Shown: positions 1 through 9,508, numbered from the stretch's first letter. The stretch: 64,000 nucleotides of DNA from Chitinolyticbacter meiyuanensis (GCF_008033135.1 NZ_CP041335.1:1741925-1805924); one strand, 5' to 3'. Program-made: numbers and translations. The notes: generated by a model from the letters alone, not told the origin.

Positions 1-319
1 CGGTGTACAGCGTGTTGCCGCCGTCGATGATGATGTCGCCCTTGGCGAGCAGCGGCTTCAGTTGGTCGATGGTTGCATCGGTCGGGCCACCGGCTTTCAC
101 CATCAGCAGAATGCGACGCGGAGTTTCCAGCGAAGCCACGAAGTCTTCCAGCTTCTCGTACGGAACCAGCTTCTTGCCCGGGTTCTCGTTGATGACTTCT
201 TCGGTCTTGTCGTACGAGCGGTTGTAGATCGAAACCGAGTAACCGCGGCTTTCGATGTTGAGGGCCAGGTTACGGCCCATGACCGCCATGCCGATTACGC
301 CGATTTGTTGCTTGGACAT
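1..319 (-). CDS. gnd: 6-phosphogluconate dehydrogenase, decarboxylating (N-terminal part)
   Basis: This is the first 106 residues; the rest lies beyond the left edge. The enzyme oxidises and decarboxylates 6-phosphogluconate to ribulose 5-phosphate with NADP in the cytoplasmic pentose phosphate pathway. The protein opens [20 protein letters not shown], the Rossmann glycine-rich loop typical of Gnd. It continues with YNRS near residue 33, where NADP-preferring enzymes carry N-R-S/T, and with LLMVKAG and IDGGNT, both conserved in the family. The ATG at 317-319 has an AGGAG ribosome binding site about eight bases upstream. Base use matches the neighbours. The family and orientation are clear; only truncation limits the call. 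Confidence 0.95.
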   Translation of the reverse strand, partial: MSKQQIGVIGMAVMGRNLALNIESRGYSVSIYNRSYDKTEEVINENPGKKLVPYEKLEDFVASLETPRRILLMVKAGGPTDATIDQLKPLLAKGDIIIDGGNTLYT

Positions 320-522
320 CGTGGTTTGCTCCTGTCTTAGCGCAAGTGATGATTGCCGTGCATGGCCGAACAGGTGGTCACCCGGGCGACGCCAGCAGTC
401 TTGTGAATCGGAAACTGCGCATGATATGGGGCTTTGCCGGGGTAAATAAAGCCTTCTTCCGGCAAAAAAGCCTGTGTAGTCAGATATTTTTTGCTACATG
501 CGTTGTCACGTGCGGCGGTGCG

Positions 523-554
523 GCAAAAAGCCGGCTGTCGGGCCGGCTTTTTGC
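523..554. terminator. Bidirectional intrinsic terminator
   Basis: A perfect 13-bp stem (523-535 with 542-554) and a 6-base loop, with an A-run on the left arm and a T-run on the right. It lies just downstream of the nuclease gene (minus strand) and upstream of gnd, so it most likely ends the nuclease transcript. Confidence 0.85.
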
Positions 555-574
555 TGCGGTGCAAGGTGAATTGC

Positions 575-3283
575 TTATTCCGCGCGCCATAGCGCGATGC
601 TGACATCCGGTCGCCACGCCGGCTGCGACGTGTGTGCCACCGTGCACAGCCAGGTGCGTCCGGCAAAGCTGACCCGATCGCCCAGTGCATAGCTGCCATC
701 GGCTCGCCACGGCGTGATGGTGGGCGAGGGCCGGACTTCCGGCACGGCATCGGCGTTCACCACATGGCTGCAGGCACCCAGCGCCCGCCAAGCGTCCCAC
801 TCGCCGGAGCGGGTGGGGTTTTCGCCCTGTGTCCACCACTTGGCCTCGAAGTTGGTGCTGGCGACGCTCACGCGCTGGCCGGCAGTGTAGGCCGTGCCGG
901 TGCTCCAGGCCGCGTAGCAGCCGGGCACCGTGGGGCCGATGGCGAAGCGTGCCACTTCCGGATCGTGATCGCTGGTCTGTTCGTGGAATTCGGCGTTGAC
1001 GTGCACCACGTCGTATTCCGCGCGTGCTGCAAGGTTGGCGCTGGCCAGGATGTGGTCGAGCGCCTGGCTGTTGCCGTCGTACACATAGGTGTAGCGCTCG
1101 TTCTCCGGCAGCAGCTCCACCAGGTCGACGAGACCGGCCGCCTTCAGCGCACCCACCGGGTTCGAGAACGGGAAGTCATTCAGGTCGCCCAGCACGATGA
1201 CCTTGGCGTTCGCATCGCGGGTGGTGAGTTCGCGCACGAAGCCGGCAACCAGCCCGGCCTGCTGCTGCCGTTGGGTTTCCGAGACCAGCAGTGGCGGCTG
1301 GTTGCGGCCAAACAGCGGCTCATCGCCGCCCTTGGAATTCCAGTGGTTGGCGATCACGAACAGCGTTTCGCCGGCGAAGCGGAACTCGGCCACCAGCGGC
1401 TTGCGGCTATTGGCGAAGGCCGCATCGTTCGGTGCGATACGCCCAGGGCTGTGCGTGAGGCAGACGCGATTGCCGCAATCGGTGACGCCGACGGCGATGC
1501 TGGCGCCGCCGCCCGGTTTGTCGCCGAATTCGATGCGGTTCGGGTTGTAGAGGAAGGCGACGCGGATATTGCCGCCGGGCTGGCCGCCATCGGCATCATC
1601 CACCGGGTCGATCGCCCGCCAGGCGTAGGCCGGGCCGCCCGCCGCGCCGATGGCGGCGACGAGGCGATTCAGCGTTTCGCTCGCCGAGACCACGGCGTCG
1701 TTGTCCGGGCCGTTGTTGTCCTGCACTTCCATCAGGCCGATCAGATCCGGCGCCTGCAGATGGGTGACGATCTGCACCGCAAGGCGCTGGAACTTGGCGG
1801 CGTCGTCGCGGGGCGAGAGGTTCTCGACGTTGAACGAGGCGACCGACAGCTCGCCCAGCCGGACGGGGCGCGTGGTTTCGGGCAGAAGGCCGCCGCTGAT
1901 GACGGTGCCGAGCTCGGTGGCGAGCAGCTTGTAGTTGCCGAAGCTGTAGTCGAGCACGCCGATCGCGCGGCTGAGGCTGTCGCCGACATTGAGCTTGGGC
2001 GGCGTGACGCTGCCGGCGTCGAGAATCACCCGCTCGGGATTGAAGTCACCGGCGCGCACGATGATGCCGCCGCGCGGCGTGCGCAGACCGGCGCCCTGGC
2101 CGGCGTTTGCCAGCAGCGAGACCTCGTCGTAGCTGTTGGTCGGGCCGGTGGCGACGGCGTTGTCCAGCTGGATGCGCATGCCTTCCAGCGCTTCAAAGTA
2201 ATCGATGCCATTGGCCAGATCGAGCACCGCACTGGTTTCGATGTCGCCGGGCGGGCCTTGCCAGATGCGCTCGGCCGGCAGGTTGGCGAGCACGGCCGGT
2301 GTGGGCAGCGGCTGGCTGCTGGCGAGCTTGGCAACTTGCGGGCTGGTGAGCTCGGTGATGGTCAGGTTGGTGCTGCCGCCGCTGCCGCCCGGGCGGAATT
2401 CGGTGACGCGGCCGGAAACCAGCACGCTGTCGCCAACCGCCACGGTCGGCGCACTGCTGGTGAATACGAACAGGCCTTCGGACGTGCGCGGATCGGCATC
2501 GGGCTGCGGATCCTGGAAATAGAAACCGTTGGCGACCACCAGCGTGACGATGCCGGGCACGCCGGACACGGCCTGGCCGGTGAGGGGAGAGCGATGCGCC
2601 GTGCCCTGGATATCACGGATGCGGGTGTCACCAGGCGTTGGGGTCGGGCCTGGCGTGGGGGTCGGCGTCGGTGTGGGCGTGTTGCTGCAGGGCGGGGTGA
2701 TGGTGGCGCCGTTGCGCGGCTGCGGGGCGCCGACATCGAAATCCGCGGCGTTGTTGCCGCTGTCGCTGCAACCACCGGCACGGCGCAGTGCAGCGCTGGT
2801 GTTGTTGAGTGCGGCGGTCGGCGCTGCCTCGGCATCATTGGCGCCGCCGAAGCCGACAAAATCGGCCACGTTGGCATCCTGCGCGCAGGTGGCACTGCAG
2901 GCCAGCGTGGTGGTGGACTTCACCAGCGCCACCTTGCCGGCGCTGCTGCTCATGGGAATGGTCCCGACGGCATCGGGCGTGGGCAGTGGCGTCGCGCCGG
3001 TATTGGCGCCGGCTGCCTGCTGCACCAGATAGTACTGGCCCGGCTGCACGGTGCCAGCCAGAGCGGTGCGCTGCCAGCTGGTACCCGAGCTGCTTGCGTA
3101 TTGCACGCTCCAGCCATCAAGCACCGCCACTTCGCTGCCGGCATTGTGGAGCTCGACGAAATCGTGGGTATACGGTGCGCCGCTGTTGCCACCGCCGCCG
3201 TAGACTTGGCTGATCACGACCCCGGCGTGGCCGGGCAGCGAGAGCGCCAGCGCGCAGGCCAGCACGATCGGTTTCACAGTCAT
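575..3283 (-). CDS. Secreted ExeM/NucH-like nuclease with lamin-tail domain and two C-terminal chitin-binding modules
   Basis: A 902-residue exported protein predicted to cut extracellular DNA. A signal peptide ends near residue 20 (SLPGHA). A lamin-tail domain follows (about 20-185), then a Pro-Thr linker (200-219) and an OB-fold-like region starting RIRDIQG (220-475). The endonuclease/exonuclease/phosphatase domain (477-782) shows ASFNVENL, GLMEVQDN, NHWNSKGGD, VLGDLNDFP, ALDHIL and SDHDPEV, the metal-binding and catalytic signatures of the fold. The C-terminus has two CBM5/12-like modules: 789-835 with the hallmark AKWWTQGENP, and 856-901 with YALGDRVSFAGRTW. The ATG at 3281-3283 was chosen because AAGG lies about nine bases upstream; an in-frame ATG at 3292 would add three residues. 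The gene stands alone, followed by a terminator. The nuclease call is firm; chitin binding is inferred from the modules. Confidence 0.9.
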   Translation of the reverse strand: MTVKPIVLACALALSLPGHAGVVISQVYGGGGNSGAPYTHDFVELHNAGSEVAVLDGWSVQYASSSGTSWQRTALAGTVQPGQYYLVQQAAGANTGATPLPTPDAVGTIPMSSSAGKVALVKSTTTLACSATCAQDANVADFVGFGGANDAEAAPTAALNNTSAALRRAGGCSDSGNNAADFDVGAPQPRNGATITPPCSNTPTPTPTPTPGPTPTPGDTRIRDIQGTAHRSPLTGQAVSGVPGIVTLVVANGFYFQDPQPDADPRTSEGLFVFTSSAPTVAVGDSVLVSGRVTEFRPGGSGGSTNLTITELTSPQVAKLASSQPLPTPAVLANLPAERIWQGPPGDIETSAVLDLANGIDYFEALEGMRIQLDNAVATGPTNSYDEVSLLANAGQGAGLRTPRGGIIVRAGDFNPERVILDAGSVTPPKLNVGDSLSRAIGVLDYSFGNYKLLATELGTVISGGLLPETTRPVRLGELSVASFNVENLSPRDDAAKFQRLAVQIVTHLQAPDLIGLMEVQDNNGPDNDAVVSASETLNRLVAAIGAAGGPAYAWRAIDPVDDADGGQPGGNIRVAFLYNPNRIEFGDKPGGGASIAVGVTDCGNRVCLTHSPGRIAPNDAAFANSRKPLVAEFRFAGETLFVIANHWNSKGGDEPLFGRNQPPLLVSETQRQQQAGLVAGFVRELTTRDANAKVIVLGDLNDFPFSNPVGALKAAGLVDLVELLPENERYTYVYDGNSQALDHILASANLAARAEYDVVHVNAEFHEQTSDHDPEVARFAIGPTVPGCYAAWSTGTAYTAGQRVSVASTNFEAKWWTQGENPTRSGEWDAWRALGACSHVVNADAVPEVRPSPTITPWRADGSYALGDRVSFAGRTWLCTVAHTSQPAWRPDVSIALWRAE

Positions 3284-3401
3284 GGCATCCATCCTTGCGT
3301 TGTCGATGGGCCGCAAGGCTAGAGGCTGCGCGTGACGACAGCGGGAAGGATTTGTTGCGACGAGGTCACCGTCTCGTGACACGCTGATGCGCGCGCGGCG
3401 G

Positions 3402-4343
3402 CTAATGCACTGGCTCGGTTTGCGCGTGGGCACGACCGAAGGCGCGGATGCCGAGCATCACGCCGGCCACAAAGAGGCTGATGGCGGCGAGCTCCAGTGC
3501 GCTGGGCCAGCGCCAGCCCAGCACGAAGCCATAAATCAGCGCGAACACCGTTTCGGCCACGATGAGCTGGCCGACAAGGCCGACCGGCAGGCGCTGGCTG
3601 GCGTAGTTCCATAACCAGCTGCCCACCCAGGAACTGGCGATACCCAGCAGCAGGCTCCAGCCGATCAGCCCTGCGGTGAGCGTGAATGGCACGCCGCCCA
3701 CGAAACCGGCGAACGGCAGCAGTGGCAGAAAGCCCAGTGCCGAGCCGATGCCGAGCAGATTGGTCCAGTTGCTGTTGCCCAAGCCCGCCGGCAGGCTGCG
3801 TACCACGCGGGCATTGAACACCGCGAAGGCGGTCCAGCTGGCGGCGGCCACCACCGCCAGCAACACGCCGACGAGGAAGCCGTGCGGTGCCCGCAGCTGG
3901 CTGAGGCCGGCCCAGTTGATCAGCACCAGACCGGTGGCGACCAGCGACAAGGGCAACAGCAGCGCCAGCATCAATGCGCGGCGCTGGCTGGTGGTGCGTG
4001 GGGTGTGGGCCAGATCGATCAGCGCCAGCCACAGCGGGATGGTGCCGATGATCAGGCTAACCACGGCGCTGTTGGCGTAGCGCACCGCCAGCGTCAGTAG
4101 GCAGTAGTAGAAGGCGTTGCCGACGAGGCCGAGCGCGATGGCATCGCGCAGCAGGCGGCCGCTCAGCAGCGGGCGCACGCGGCGCCATTCGCGTGCCAGC
4201 AGCAACACGCACAACAGGGCGTACACCAGGTAGCGGCCGATGGCGACGGCCAGCGGCGACTGGTCGGGCAGGGCAACGGGCGCGACGAAGGCGAAGCCCC
4301 AGCAGGCGCCGGCGGCCAGGCCGGCTGCAATTCCGCTCCACAT
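3402..4343 (-). CDS. EamA/DMT-family inner-membrane transporter
   Basis: A 313-residue hydrophobic protein with about ten transmembrane segments arranged as two EamA repeats, the usual size for drug/metabolite transporters. The first repeat begins GACWGFAFVAP near residue 12 and the second near residue 150 (WTAFAVFNARVV). Members export or import small metabolites such as amino acids; the substrate cannot be read from sequence. The ATG at 4341-4343 is preceded by a strong AAGGAGAG site. The gene lies upstream of the nuclease on the same strand, about 120 bp away, so co-transcription is possible but not shown. Confidence 0.85.
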   Translation of the reverse strand: MWSGIAAGLAAGACWGFAFVAPVALPDQSPLAVAIGRYLVYALLCVLLLAREWRRVRPLLSGRLLRDAIALGLVGNAFYYCLLTLAVRYANSAVVSLIIGTIPLWLALIDLAHTPRTTSQRRALMLALLLPLSLVATGLVLINWAGLSQLRAPHGFLVGVLLAVVAAASWTAFAVFNARVVRSLPAGLGNSNWTNLLGIGSALGFLPLLPFAGFVGGVPFTLTAGLIGWSLLLGIASSWVGSWLWNYASQRLPVGLVGQLIVAETVFALIYGFVLGWRWPSALELAAISLFVAGVMLGIRAFGRAHAQTEPVH

Positions 4344-4528
4344 GATGTCTCTCCTTTCGGGGCGCCATTGTCGCGTGCGGCCGGGGTGGGCTGGATACGG
4401 GTTTTCCCATGTGACTATGGCAGGATGCCGTTCACGGTCCGGACATGAACCTTGCGCAAGCTCGCGGGTCTGCGCTGGGCGGGCCGGGATGGCGCGCTGT
4501 TTCTATCAATTGTGCTGGAGAGCTTTGC

Positions 4529-5245
4529 ATGTCCCCTTGGGTTGCGGTGTCGCTGTCGGGCCACGCCTTGTTGATGTTGCCGCTGGCGGCGGCGCTTGGC
4601 GCTGCCATGTGGTTTGGTGGCGCGCGGCGCGAGGCCGGATGGTGGTTCGGATTGCTGGCGGCGGCGCTCGGCGTCACCGTCGTCACCAAGGTGGCGTTCT
4701 TCGGCTGGGGTATCGGCGTGGCCGCGCTCGATTTTGCCGGCTTCAGCGGCCATGCCACCAATGCGGCGGCCATCTACCCGGTACTGGCCGCAATCCTGCA
4801 GCAGCGCCGGCCGGCCTGGGCACGCCGGGCGGCGATCGTGGCGGCGGTGGGCTGGTCGATGATGGTGGCCATGTCGCGACTGCGGCTGGAACAGCACACG
4901 GTGTCCGAGGTGGTGGCCGGTCTGGTGCTGGGCTGGCTGGTCTCCTCCGCCTTTTTGCATCTCGCGCGCCGGCCACTGCCGCTGTCCTGGCGCCAGCCCG
5001 CGTGGATTGCCGCCAGCTGCGCCGGCCTGCTGCTGGCTGCCAAGCTTGCCGGGCTACCGCTGCGCCCGCACTACCTCGTGATCGATACGGCATTGGCGTT
5101 GTCCGGCAATGCACGTCCGTACAGCCGCGAACGCGCTTGGCGCGAATGCCTGCCTGCCGCGCATACGCCGGCCTCAGCGCCTATAGTGCGTGAGCGTGCA
5201 CGGGACGACGGGGCAGGGGGATGCGGGTCTGGCTGGGGCTGTTGA
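4529..5245 (+). CDS. PAP2-like membrane phosphatase
   Basis: A 238-residue membrane protein with several hydrophobic segments. It carries the two C-terminal signatures of the PAP2/type-2 phosphatidic acid phosphatase fold: SGHATNAA and, about 40 residues later, SRLRLEQHTVSEVVAG, which fits the S-R-x5-H motif with Glu in place of the usual Asp. The first family motif (K-x6-R-P) is not obvious. The family removes phosphate from lipid phosphates at the inner membrane. The ATG at 4529 was chosen over an in-frame ATG at 4445 because GGAGAG lies 8-13 bases upstream and the earlier extension is not hydrophobic. The 3' end overlaps the next gene by 25 bases, and the last 40 residues are Arg/Gly-rich and probably of little importance. 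Confidence 0.7.
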   Translation: MSPWVAVSLSGHALLMLPLAAALGAAMWFGGARREAGWWFGLLAAALGVTVVTKVAFFGWGIGVAALDFAGFSGHATNAAAIYPVLAAILQQRRPAWARRAAIVAAVGWSMMVAMSRLRLEQHTVSEVVAGLVLGWLVSSAFLHLARRPLPLSWRQPAWIAASCAGLLLAAKLAGLPLRPHYLVIDTALALSGNARPYSRERAWRECLPAAHTPASAPIVRERARDDGAGGCGSGWGC

Positions 5246-5937
5246 CGTGGTGGTGGGTAGGCGCAGCGGCAGCGGTTCCATTCGTGTGCGGCATTGCCGA
5301 CGGTTATCCGCCTTACCAGTATCGCGATGGGCGGGGCCAACCGGCAGGGTTGGACGTGGAAGTGGCGCGGCTGGTGCTGGAGCAGGCCGGGCGCGCGGCC
5401 CAGTTCGCACAGGGGAATTTCGACGAGCTGCTCAGCCGCATGGCCTTCGGCGTGGGCCAGCTCGATGGCCTGTGCGGCGCCGAGCTCAGCGTGGAGCGGG
5501 CACGGCGCTTTGCCTTGACCCAGCCTTATTTCGCCCGCCGCAGCGTGATCTTCGTGCCCGATCGCGCCTCCATGCATACGCTGGCCGACCTTGCCGGCAA
5601 GGTGGTGACGGGGGATAGGCAATCGTTCGCCGAAGAGGCGATCAAGTCGCAACGCCTGCCGGTGCGCATCATGCAGACGGCGAGCAAGGCGGCATCGTTC
5701 GATCTGCTGGCCGCCGGCAAGGTGGCCGCGGTGATCGCGCCGGAGGAGGTGGGTAGCTATCTCGCGCGGCAGCGCGGTCTGGCGGTGCGCATCATCGATG
5801 CCGGCGATCCGGGCACCCCCGTGAGCATCCTGCTGCATCGGGGCGACGCAGCTACCTTGCGGCTGCTGAACCAGGCGATCAAGATCCTGGGCCAGGAAGG
5901 CCGCATCGGCGAGGTGATCCTGCGCTACCAGCGCTGA
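5221..5937 (+). CDS. Periplasmic solute-binding protein, family 3
   Basis: A 238-residue protein with a signal peptide (about 1-19, ending GAAAAVP). It then shows the standard family-3 binding fold: GIADGYPPYQY, GLDVEVARLV, FDELLSRMAFGVGQLDGLCG, LADLAGKVV and VAAVIAPEEVG. Members bind polar amino acids or related small molecules, for ABC importers or as sensor domains. No ABC permease or ATPase is adjacent, so it may work with a distant transporter or be one of the stand-alone binding proteins common in Neisseriales. The start lies inside the preceding PAP2-like gene, behind a G-rich ribosome binding site (GGGGCAGGGGG), which suggests translational coupling. Confidence 0.8.
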   Translation: MRVWLGLLTWWWVGAAAAVPFVCGIADGYPPYQYRDGRGQPAGLDVEVARLVLEQAGRAAQFAQGNFDELLSRMAFGVGQLDGLCGAELSVERARRFALTQPYFARRSVIFVPDRASMHTLADLAGKVVTGDRQSFAEEAIKSQRLPVRIMQTASKAASFDLLAAGKVAAVIAPEEVGSYLARQRGLAVRIIDAGDPGTPVSILLHRGDAATLRLLNQAIKILGQEGRIGEVILRYQR

Positions 5938-5966
5938 AGAAGCTGGGCGGACTGATTAGATTCGGT

Positions 5967-6290
5967 TCAATCCGGCAGCGCCTGCCACGCGCCTTCAGGC
6001 TGGTCGCGCTGCCAACTGGGCCAGCCGTGCCGGTATGCGTGCTGGAGATAGGGGCCGCGCAGCACCCGCGCTTCCCGATCGCTGCCGGTGTCGATGCCAA
6101 GCTGGTAGATCGCCTGGGCCCATCCTGCAACATGCACGTTGCCCAGCCGGGCCAGCACCGGGTCCGCCAGCGTAGCAGCCTGCTCGGGCGTAGCGGCCCG
6201 CACCAGCAGGCAGGTGTCGTCGCCATTGGGGCCGCCGCGATAAGGGTCGCAGCCGTCATTGCCCCAGCGGATCACCTCGTAGAGATTCAT
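5967..6290 (-). CDS. Hypothetical protein downstream of the HerA-like ATPase
   Basis: A 107-residue soluble protein starting MNLYEVIRWGND. I do not recognise its family. It has no signal peptide or membrane segment, is rich in Trp, Asp and Arg, and contains the acidic/glycine stretch GNDGCDPYRGGPNGDD. The ATG at 6288-6290 has GGAG about seven bases upstream. It begins 11 bases after the stop of the HerA-like ATPase on the same strand, so the two are probably one transcript. The start and frame are supported by G/C-rich third codon positions. Function unknown. Confidence 0.65.
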   Translation of the reverse strand: MNLYEVIRWGNDGCDPYRGGPNGDDTCLLVRAATPEQAATLADPVLARLGNVHVAGWAQAIYQLGIDTGSDREARVLRGPYLQHAYRHGWPSWQRDQPEGAWQALPD

Positions 6291-6301
6291 CCGGGCTCCG
6301 G

Positions 6302-7816
6302 CTAGCGCTTGCGCCCGCCCGAGATCGAGCCGAGCACGCCGCGCAGGATCTGCCGGCCCAGCTCGTTGCCGACCTGGCGGGCCATGCTCTTGGCGGCCGA
6401 CTGCACCATGCCATCGGTCTTGCCGCCGCGTGGCCCGGTCTTGCCGAACAGCACTTCCCCGATCATGCCGAATAAGCCGCCACCCGCTTCCTCTTGCTGT
6501 TGCGGTGCTGGCGTGCCGACCGGGGCGGGCACATCGCCCTGGATTTCCACCTTCACCCGCAGTCGCTCGTAGGCCGATTCGCGATCGACCGCCTTTTCGT
6601 AATGGCCGTACAGTGTGGAGCCCTGGATGCTGGCAATGCGCTCGGCGTCGGTGAGCGGCCCGATGCGGCAACCGGGGGCAATGACGAAGGCGCGCTCGAC
6701 GATGCCGGGCGTACCCTTGGCATCCAGCAGCGAGATCAGCGCTTCGCCCACGCCCAGCTCGGTGATGGCCGCTTCCACATCGAGCTTGGGATTGGCGCGC
6801 ATGGTCTCGGCGGCGGTCTTCACCGCTTTCTGGTCACGCGGGGTGAAGGCGCGCAGCGCGTGCTGCATGCGGTTGCCGAGCTGGCCCAGCACCGTTTCCG
6901 GCACGTCGAGTGGGTTCTGCGTGACGAAATACACGCCCACGCCCTTGGAGCGGATCAGCCGCACCACCTGCTCCACCTTCTCGACCAGCGCCTTGGGCGC
7001 GTCGCTGAACAGCAGATGGGCCTCGTCGAAGAAGAACACCAGCTTCGGCTTGTCGAGATCGCCCACCTCGGGCAACTGCTCGAACAGCTCGGCCAGCAGC
7101 CACAGCAGGAATGTCGAGTAGAGCTGCGGCGACTGGTAGAGCTTGCTCGCTGCCAGCACATTGATCACGCCGTGGCCGTTGTCGGTCTGCATCAGGTCGG
7201 CGATGTCGAGCATCGGCTCGCCGAAGAAACGGTCGCCCCCCTGCGCTTCCAGCGCCAACAGGCCGCGCTGGATGGCGCCGATGGAGGCCGCCGAGACATT
7301 GCCGTATTCGGTGGTGAACTGCTTGGCGTTGTCGCCCACGTGCTGGACCATGGCGCGCAGATCCTTCAGATCCAGCAGCAGCAGGCCCTGGTCATCGGCG
7401 ATCTTGAACACCAGCTGCAGCACGCCCTGCTGGGTGTCGTTGAGATTGAGCAGGCGCGCCAGCAGCAGGGGGCCCATGTCGCTGACCGTGGCGCGCACCG
7501 GGTGGCCCTGTTCGCCGAACACATCCCAGAACACGGTAGGGCAGGCGGCGTAGGCCAGCGTCACGCCGAGTTCGTCGAGCCGTGCCTTGAGCTTGGGCGA
7601 TTCGGCACCCGCCGCGCCGACGCCGGAGAGATCGCCCTTCACGTCGGCCAGGAACACCGGCACGCCGATGCGGGAAAACGATTCGGCGAGCTTTTGCAGC
7701 GTCACCGTCTTGCCGGTGCCGGTGGCGCCGGCAATCAGGCCGTGGCGGTTGGCAAGGGCGGGCAGCAGGGCGAGTTCCAGGTCGCCATGCTTGGCGATCA
7801 CGAGCGGTTCGGCCAT
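6302..7816 (-). CDS. HerA-like helicase/ATPase (DUF853 family)
   Basis: A 504-residue P-loop ATPase of the bacterial HerA-like/DUF853 type. Walker A is GATGTGKT at residues 30-37, followed by [11 protein letters not shown]; Walker B is [12 protein letters not shown] in the middle, followed by [18 protein letters not shown]. The C-terminus ends in a basic Gly/Arg-rich tail (SISGGRKR). Archaeal HerA pairs with NurA in DNA end processing; bacterial DUF853 proteins are poorly characterised, and no NurA-like gene is adjacent. The start at 7814-7816 (MAEPLV) has GGAG nearby and is preferred to an ATG ten codons upstream. A small hypothetical gene follows 11 bases downstream. Confidence 0.85.
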   Translation of the reverse strand: MAEPLVIAKHGDLELALLPALANRHGLIAGATGTGKTVTLQKLAESFSRIGVPVFLADVKGDLSGVGAAGAESPKLKARLDELGVTLAYAACPTVFWDVFGEQGHPVRATVSDMGPLLLARLLNLNDTQQGVLQLVFKIADDQGLLLLDLKDLRAMVQHVGDNAKQFTTEYGNVSAASIGAIQRGLLALEAQGGDRFFGEPMLDIADLMQTDNGHGVINVLAASKLYQSPQLYSTFLLWLLAELFEQLPEVGDLDKPKLVFFFDEAHLLFSDAPKALVEKVEQVVRLIRSKGVGVYFVTQNPLDVPETVLGQLGNRMQHALRAFTPRDQKAVKTAAETMRANPKLDVEAAITELGVGEALISLLDAKGTPGIVERAFVIAPGCRIGPLTDAERIASIQGSTLYGHYEKAVDRESAYERLRVKVEIQGDVPAPVGTPAPQQQEEAGGGLFGMIGEVLFGKTGPRGGKTDGMVQSAAKSMARQVGNELGRQILRGVLGSISGGRKR

Positions 7817-7888
7817 CGGGCACTCCAGCGTGGGCAGCAATGCCACGCAGTGTAGCCATGGATGGCGACCGGCGGCCAGTCGCCGCGG

Positions 7889-8497
7889 CTAGGGCGCGGG
7901 CAGCACTAGCTTGCCGGCGAGCAGCAGCATGATCGCGGCAGTGGCGAGATCGACCGCCTGCCACACCCAGCGTCGCTGCAGCCACGGCGACAGCGCATGT
8001 GCCGACAGCGCCAGCGAGAAGAACCACGCCAACGATGCGGTGATGGCGCCGGCGCCGAACCACCAGCGTGCGGTGCCCGCATGCTGTGCGCCAACGCTGC
8101 CGAGCAGCAGCACCGTATCGAGATAGACATGCGGATTGAGCAGGCTGAAGCCGAGTGCCGCGAGCAGTGCCTGGCGCGCATCGAGCGTGGTATGCCCCTG
8201 CGCCGCCAGCGTGCCGGGCTGCAGCGCGGCGCGCAGTGCCCGCCAGGCGAACCAGACGAGATAGGCGGCGCCGCCCCAGCGCGCCACCGCCATCAGTGCC
8301 GGGCTATGCGCGAACAGTGCTCCCAGCCCCAAGAGACCGGCTGCGATCAAGAATGCATCGCACAACGCGCAGACGCTGGCGGTGAGCAGCGCATGCTGGC
8401 GCGCCAGCCCCATGCGCAACACGTGCGCGTTCTGCGCGCCGATGGCCACGATCAGCCCCGCGCTCAACACCAGTCCCTGCCAGTACGCCGCCTGCAT
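7889..8497 (-). CDS. argO: LysE/ArgO-family amino acid exporter
   Basis: A 202-residue inner-membrane protein with about six hydrophobic segments. It has the LysE-family N-terminus GLIVAIGAQNAHVLRMGL and the central LNPHVYLDTVLLLGS, both diagnostic of the LysE/ArgO exporters that pump out arginine or lysine. The length matches the family. It is transcribed divergently from an ArgP-like LysR regulator, with about 100 bases between them, exactly as expected for an exporter controlled by its own regulator. Substrate specificity (arginine versus lysine) is inferred from this pairing. Confidence 0.85.
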   Translation of the reverse strand: MQAAYWQGLVLSAGLIVAIGAQNAHVLRMGLARQHALLTASVCALCDAFLIAAGLLGLGALFAHSPALMAVARWGGAAYLVWFAWRALRAALQPGTLAAQGHTTLDARQALLAALGFSLLNPHVYLDTVLLLGSVGAQHAGTARWWFGAGAITASLAWFFSLALSAHALSPWLQRRWVWQAVDLATAAIMLLLAGKLVLPAP

Positions 8498-8599
8498 GGC
8501 CTTCCATCCCTTGGTTCGATGGCATGAAGCTTGAGGGGCATGGCAGCCTGTGGCGATTTTTATTAATCTATTTCAAGTTACATAAGTTTTGTGAATGCA
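8498..8599. promoter_or_regulatory. Divergent argO-argP intergenic control region
   Basis: This 102-base gap separates the two divergent genes and must contain both promoters. Its right half (about 8555-8590) is strikingly AT-rich against the surrounding DNA and contains the direct repeat AAGTT-ACAT-AAGTT (8575-8588). In E. coli, ArgP binds upstream of argO and activates it with arginine. Binding here is inferred from position; I cannot define the boxes. Confidence 0.45.
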
Positions 8600-9508
8600 A
8601 TGTTCGATGCCCGGGCCGTTGTGGCCTTTGTCACCGTGGCGCGTGAAGGCAGCTTCGAGCGTGCTGCCAGCGTGCTGGCGCTCACCCAATCCGCGGTGTC
8701 GCAGCGGGTGCGCGCGCTGGAAACCCAACTCGGCCAGACCTTGCTGACCCGCGGTCGGCCCTGCGTGGCCACTGCGGCCGGGCAGACGCTGCTGCGCTAC
8801 CTGGAGCGCATCCGCCTGCTGGAAGAGGAAGCGCAGCGCGCGCTGGCGGGCGAGGCATCCGGCCCGTCGCGGCTGCCGATCGCGGTGAATGCCGACAGCC
8901 TGCACAGCTGGGTGCCGCCGGTGCTGGCACAGGCTGTGGCCGGCACCCCGTTCCTGATCGACATGCAGGTGGACAACGAGGACTACACGCACGAAATGCT
9001 GGCGCGTGGCGAGGTGCTGGCGTGCGTATCCGCCCGCGCCAGCGCCATGCGCGGCTGCATGGCCGAGCCGCTGGGGCTGCTGCGCTACCTGTGCGTGGCC
9101 ACGCCACGATTTCGCGATCGCCATTTCGCCACAGGCGTCACCCGCGAAGCGATGCTGGATGCGCCGGCGCTGCTGTACAACCGCAAGGACGCGATGTCCG
9201 GCGATTACCTGCGGCTGCACTTCGGCATCCAGGAAGGCCACTTCCCCTGCCACCTGATGCCGTCGTCGCAAGCCTTCGTCGATTTCGCGCTGCTCGATTT
9301 CGGCTACGTGCTGGTGCCGGAGCTTGCGGTGCTGGGGCAGATGGCGCGCGGCGAGCTGATCGACCTGCTGCCCGGTCGGCCGCACGATGTGCCGCTCTAC
9401 TGGCACGCCTGGCAGATCCAGCCGCCGCAAGTGGATGCGTTGTTCAGGCGGATCGTGGCAGGGGCGAGGGGAGTGTTGCCGGGGATGGGGGCGGTTGAGC
9501 TGGATTAG
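8600..9508 (+). CDS. argP: LysR-family regulator, ArgP-like
   Basis: A 302-residue LysR-type regulator. The N-terminal winged helix-turn-helix is plain (FERAASVLALTQSAVSQRVR, about residues 18-37), followed by the linker helix and a substrate-binding effector domain. The phrase FERAA...TQSAVSQR and the overall length match ArgP (IciA), which senses lysine/arginine and controls argO. The start is uncertain: a GTG at 8591 lies in frame three codons before the ATG at 8600, and neither has a strong ribosome binding site. The divergent argO partner supports the call. Confidence 0.85.
   Translation: MFDARAVVAFVTVAREGSFERAASVLALTQSAVSQRVRALETQLGQTLLTRGRPCVATAAGQTLLRYLERIRLLEEEAQRALAGEASGPSRLPIAVNADSLHSWVPPVLAQAVAGTPFLIDMQVDNEDYTHEMLARGEVLACVSARASAMRGCMAEPLGLLRYLCVATPRFRDRHFATGVTREAMLDAPALLYNRKDAMSGDYLRLHFGIQEGHFPCHLMPSSQAFVDFALLDFGYVLVPELAVLGQMARGELIDLLPGRPHDVPLYWHAWQIQPPQVDALFRRIVAGARGVLPGMGAVELD

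Noticed and set aside
632..3322. A long plus-strand open frame opposite the nuclease gene
   Set aside because: It is a mirror frame in G+C-rich DNA. The minus-strand protein has clear domains and a ribosome binding site; the plus-strand one is low complexity.
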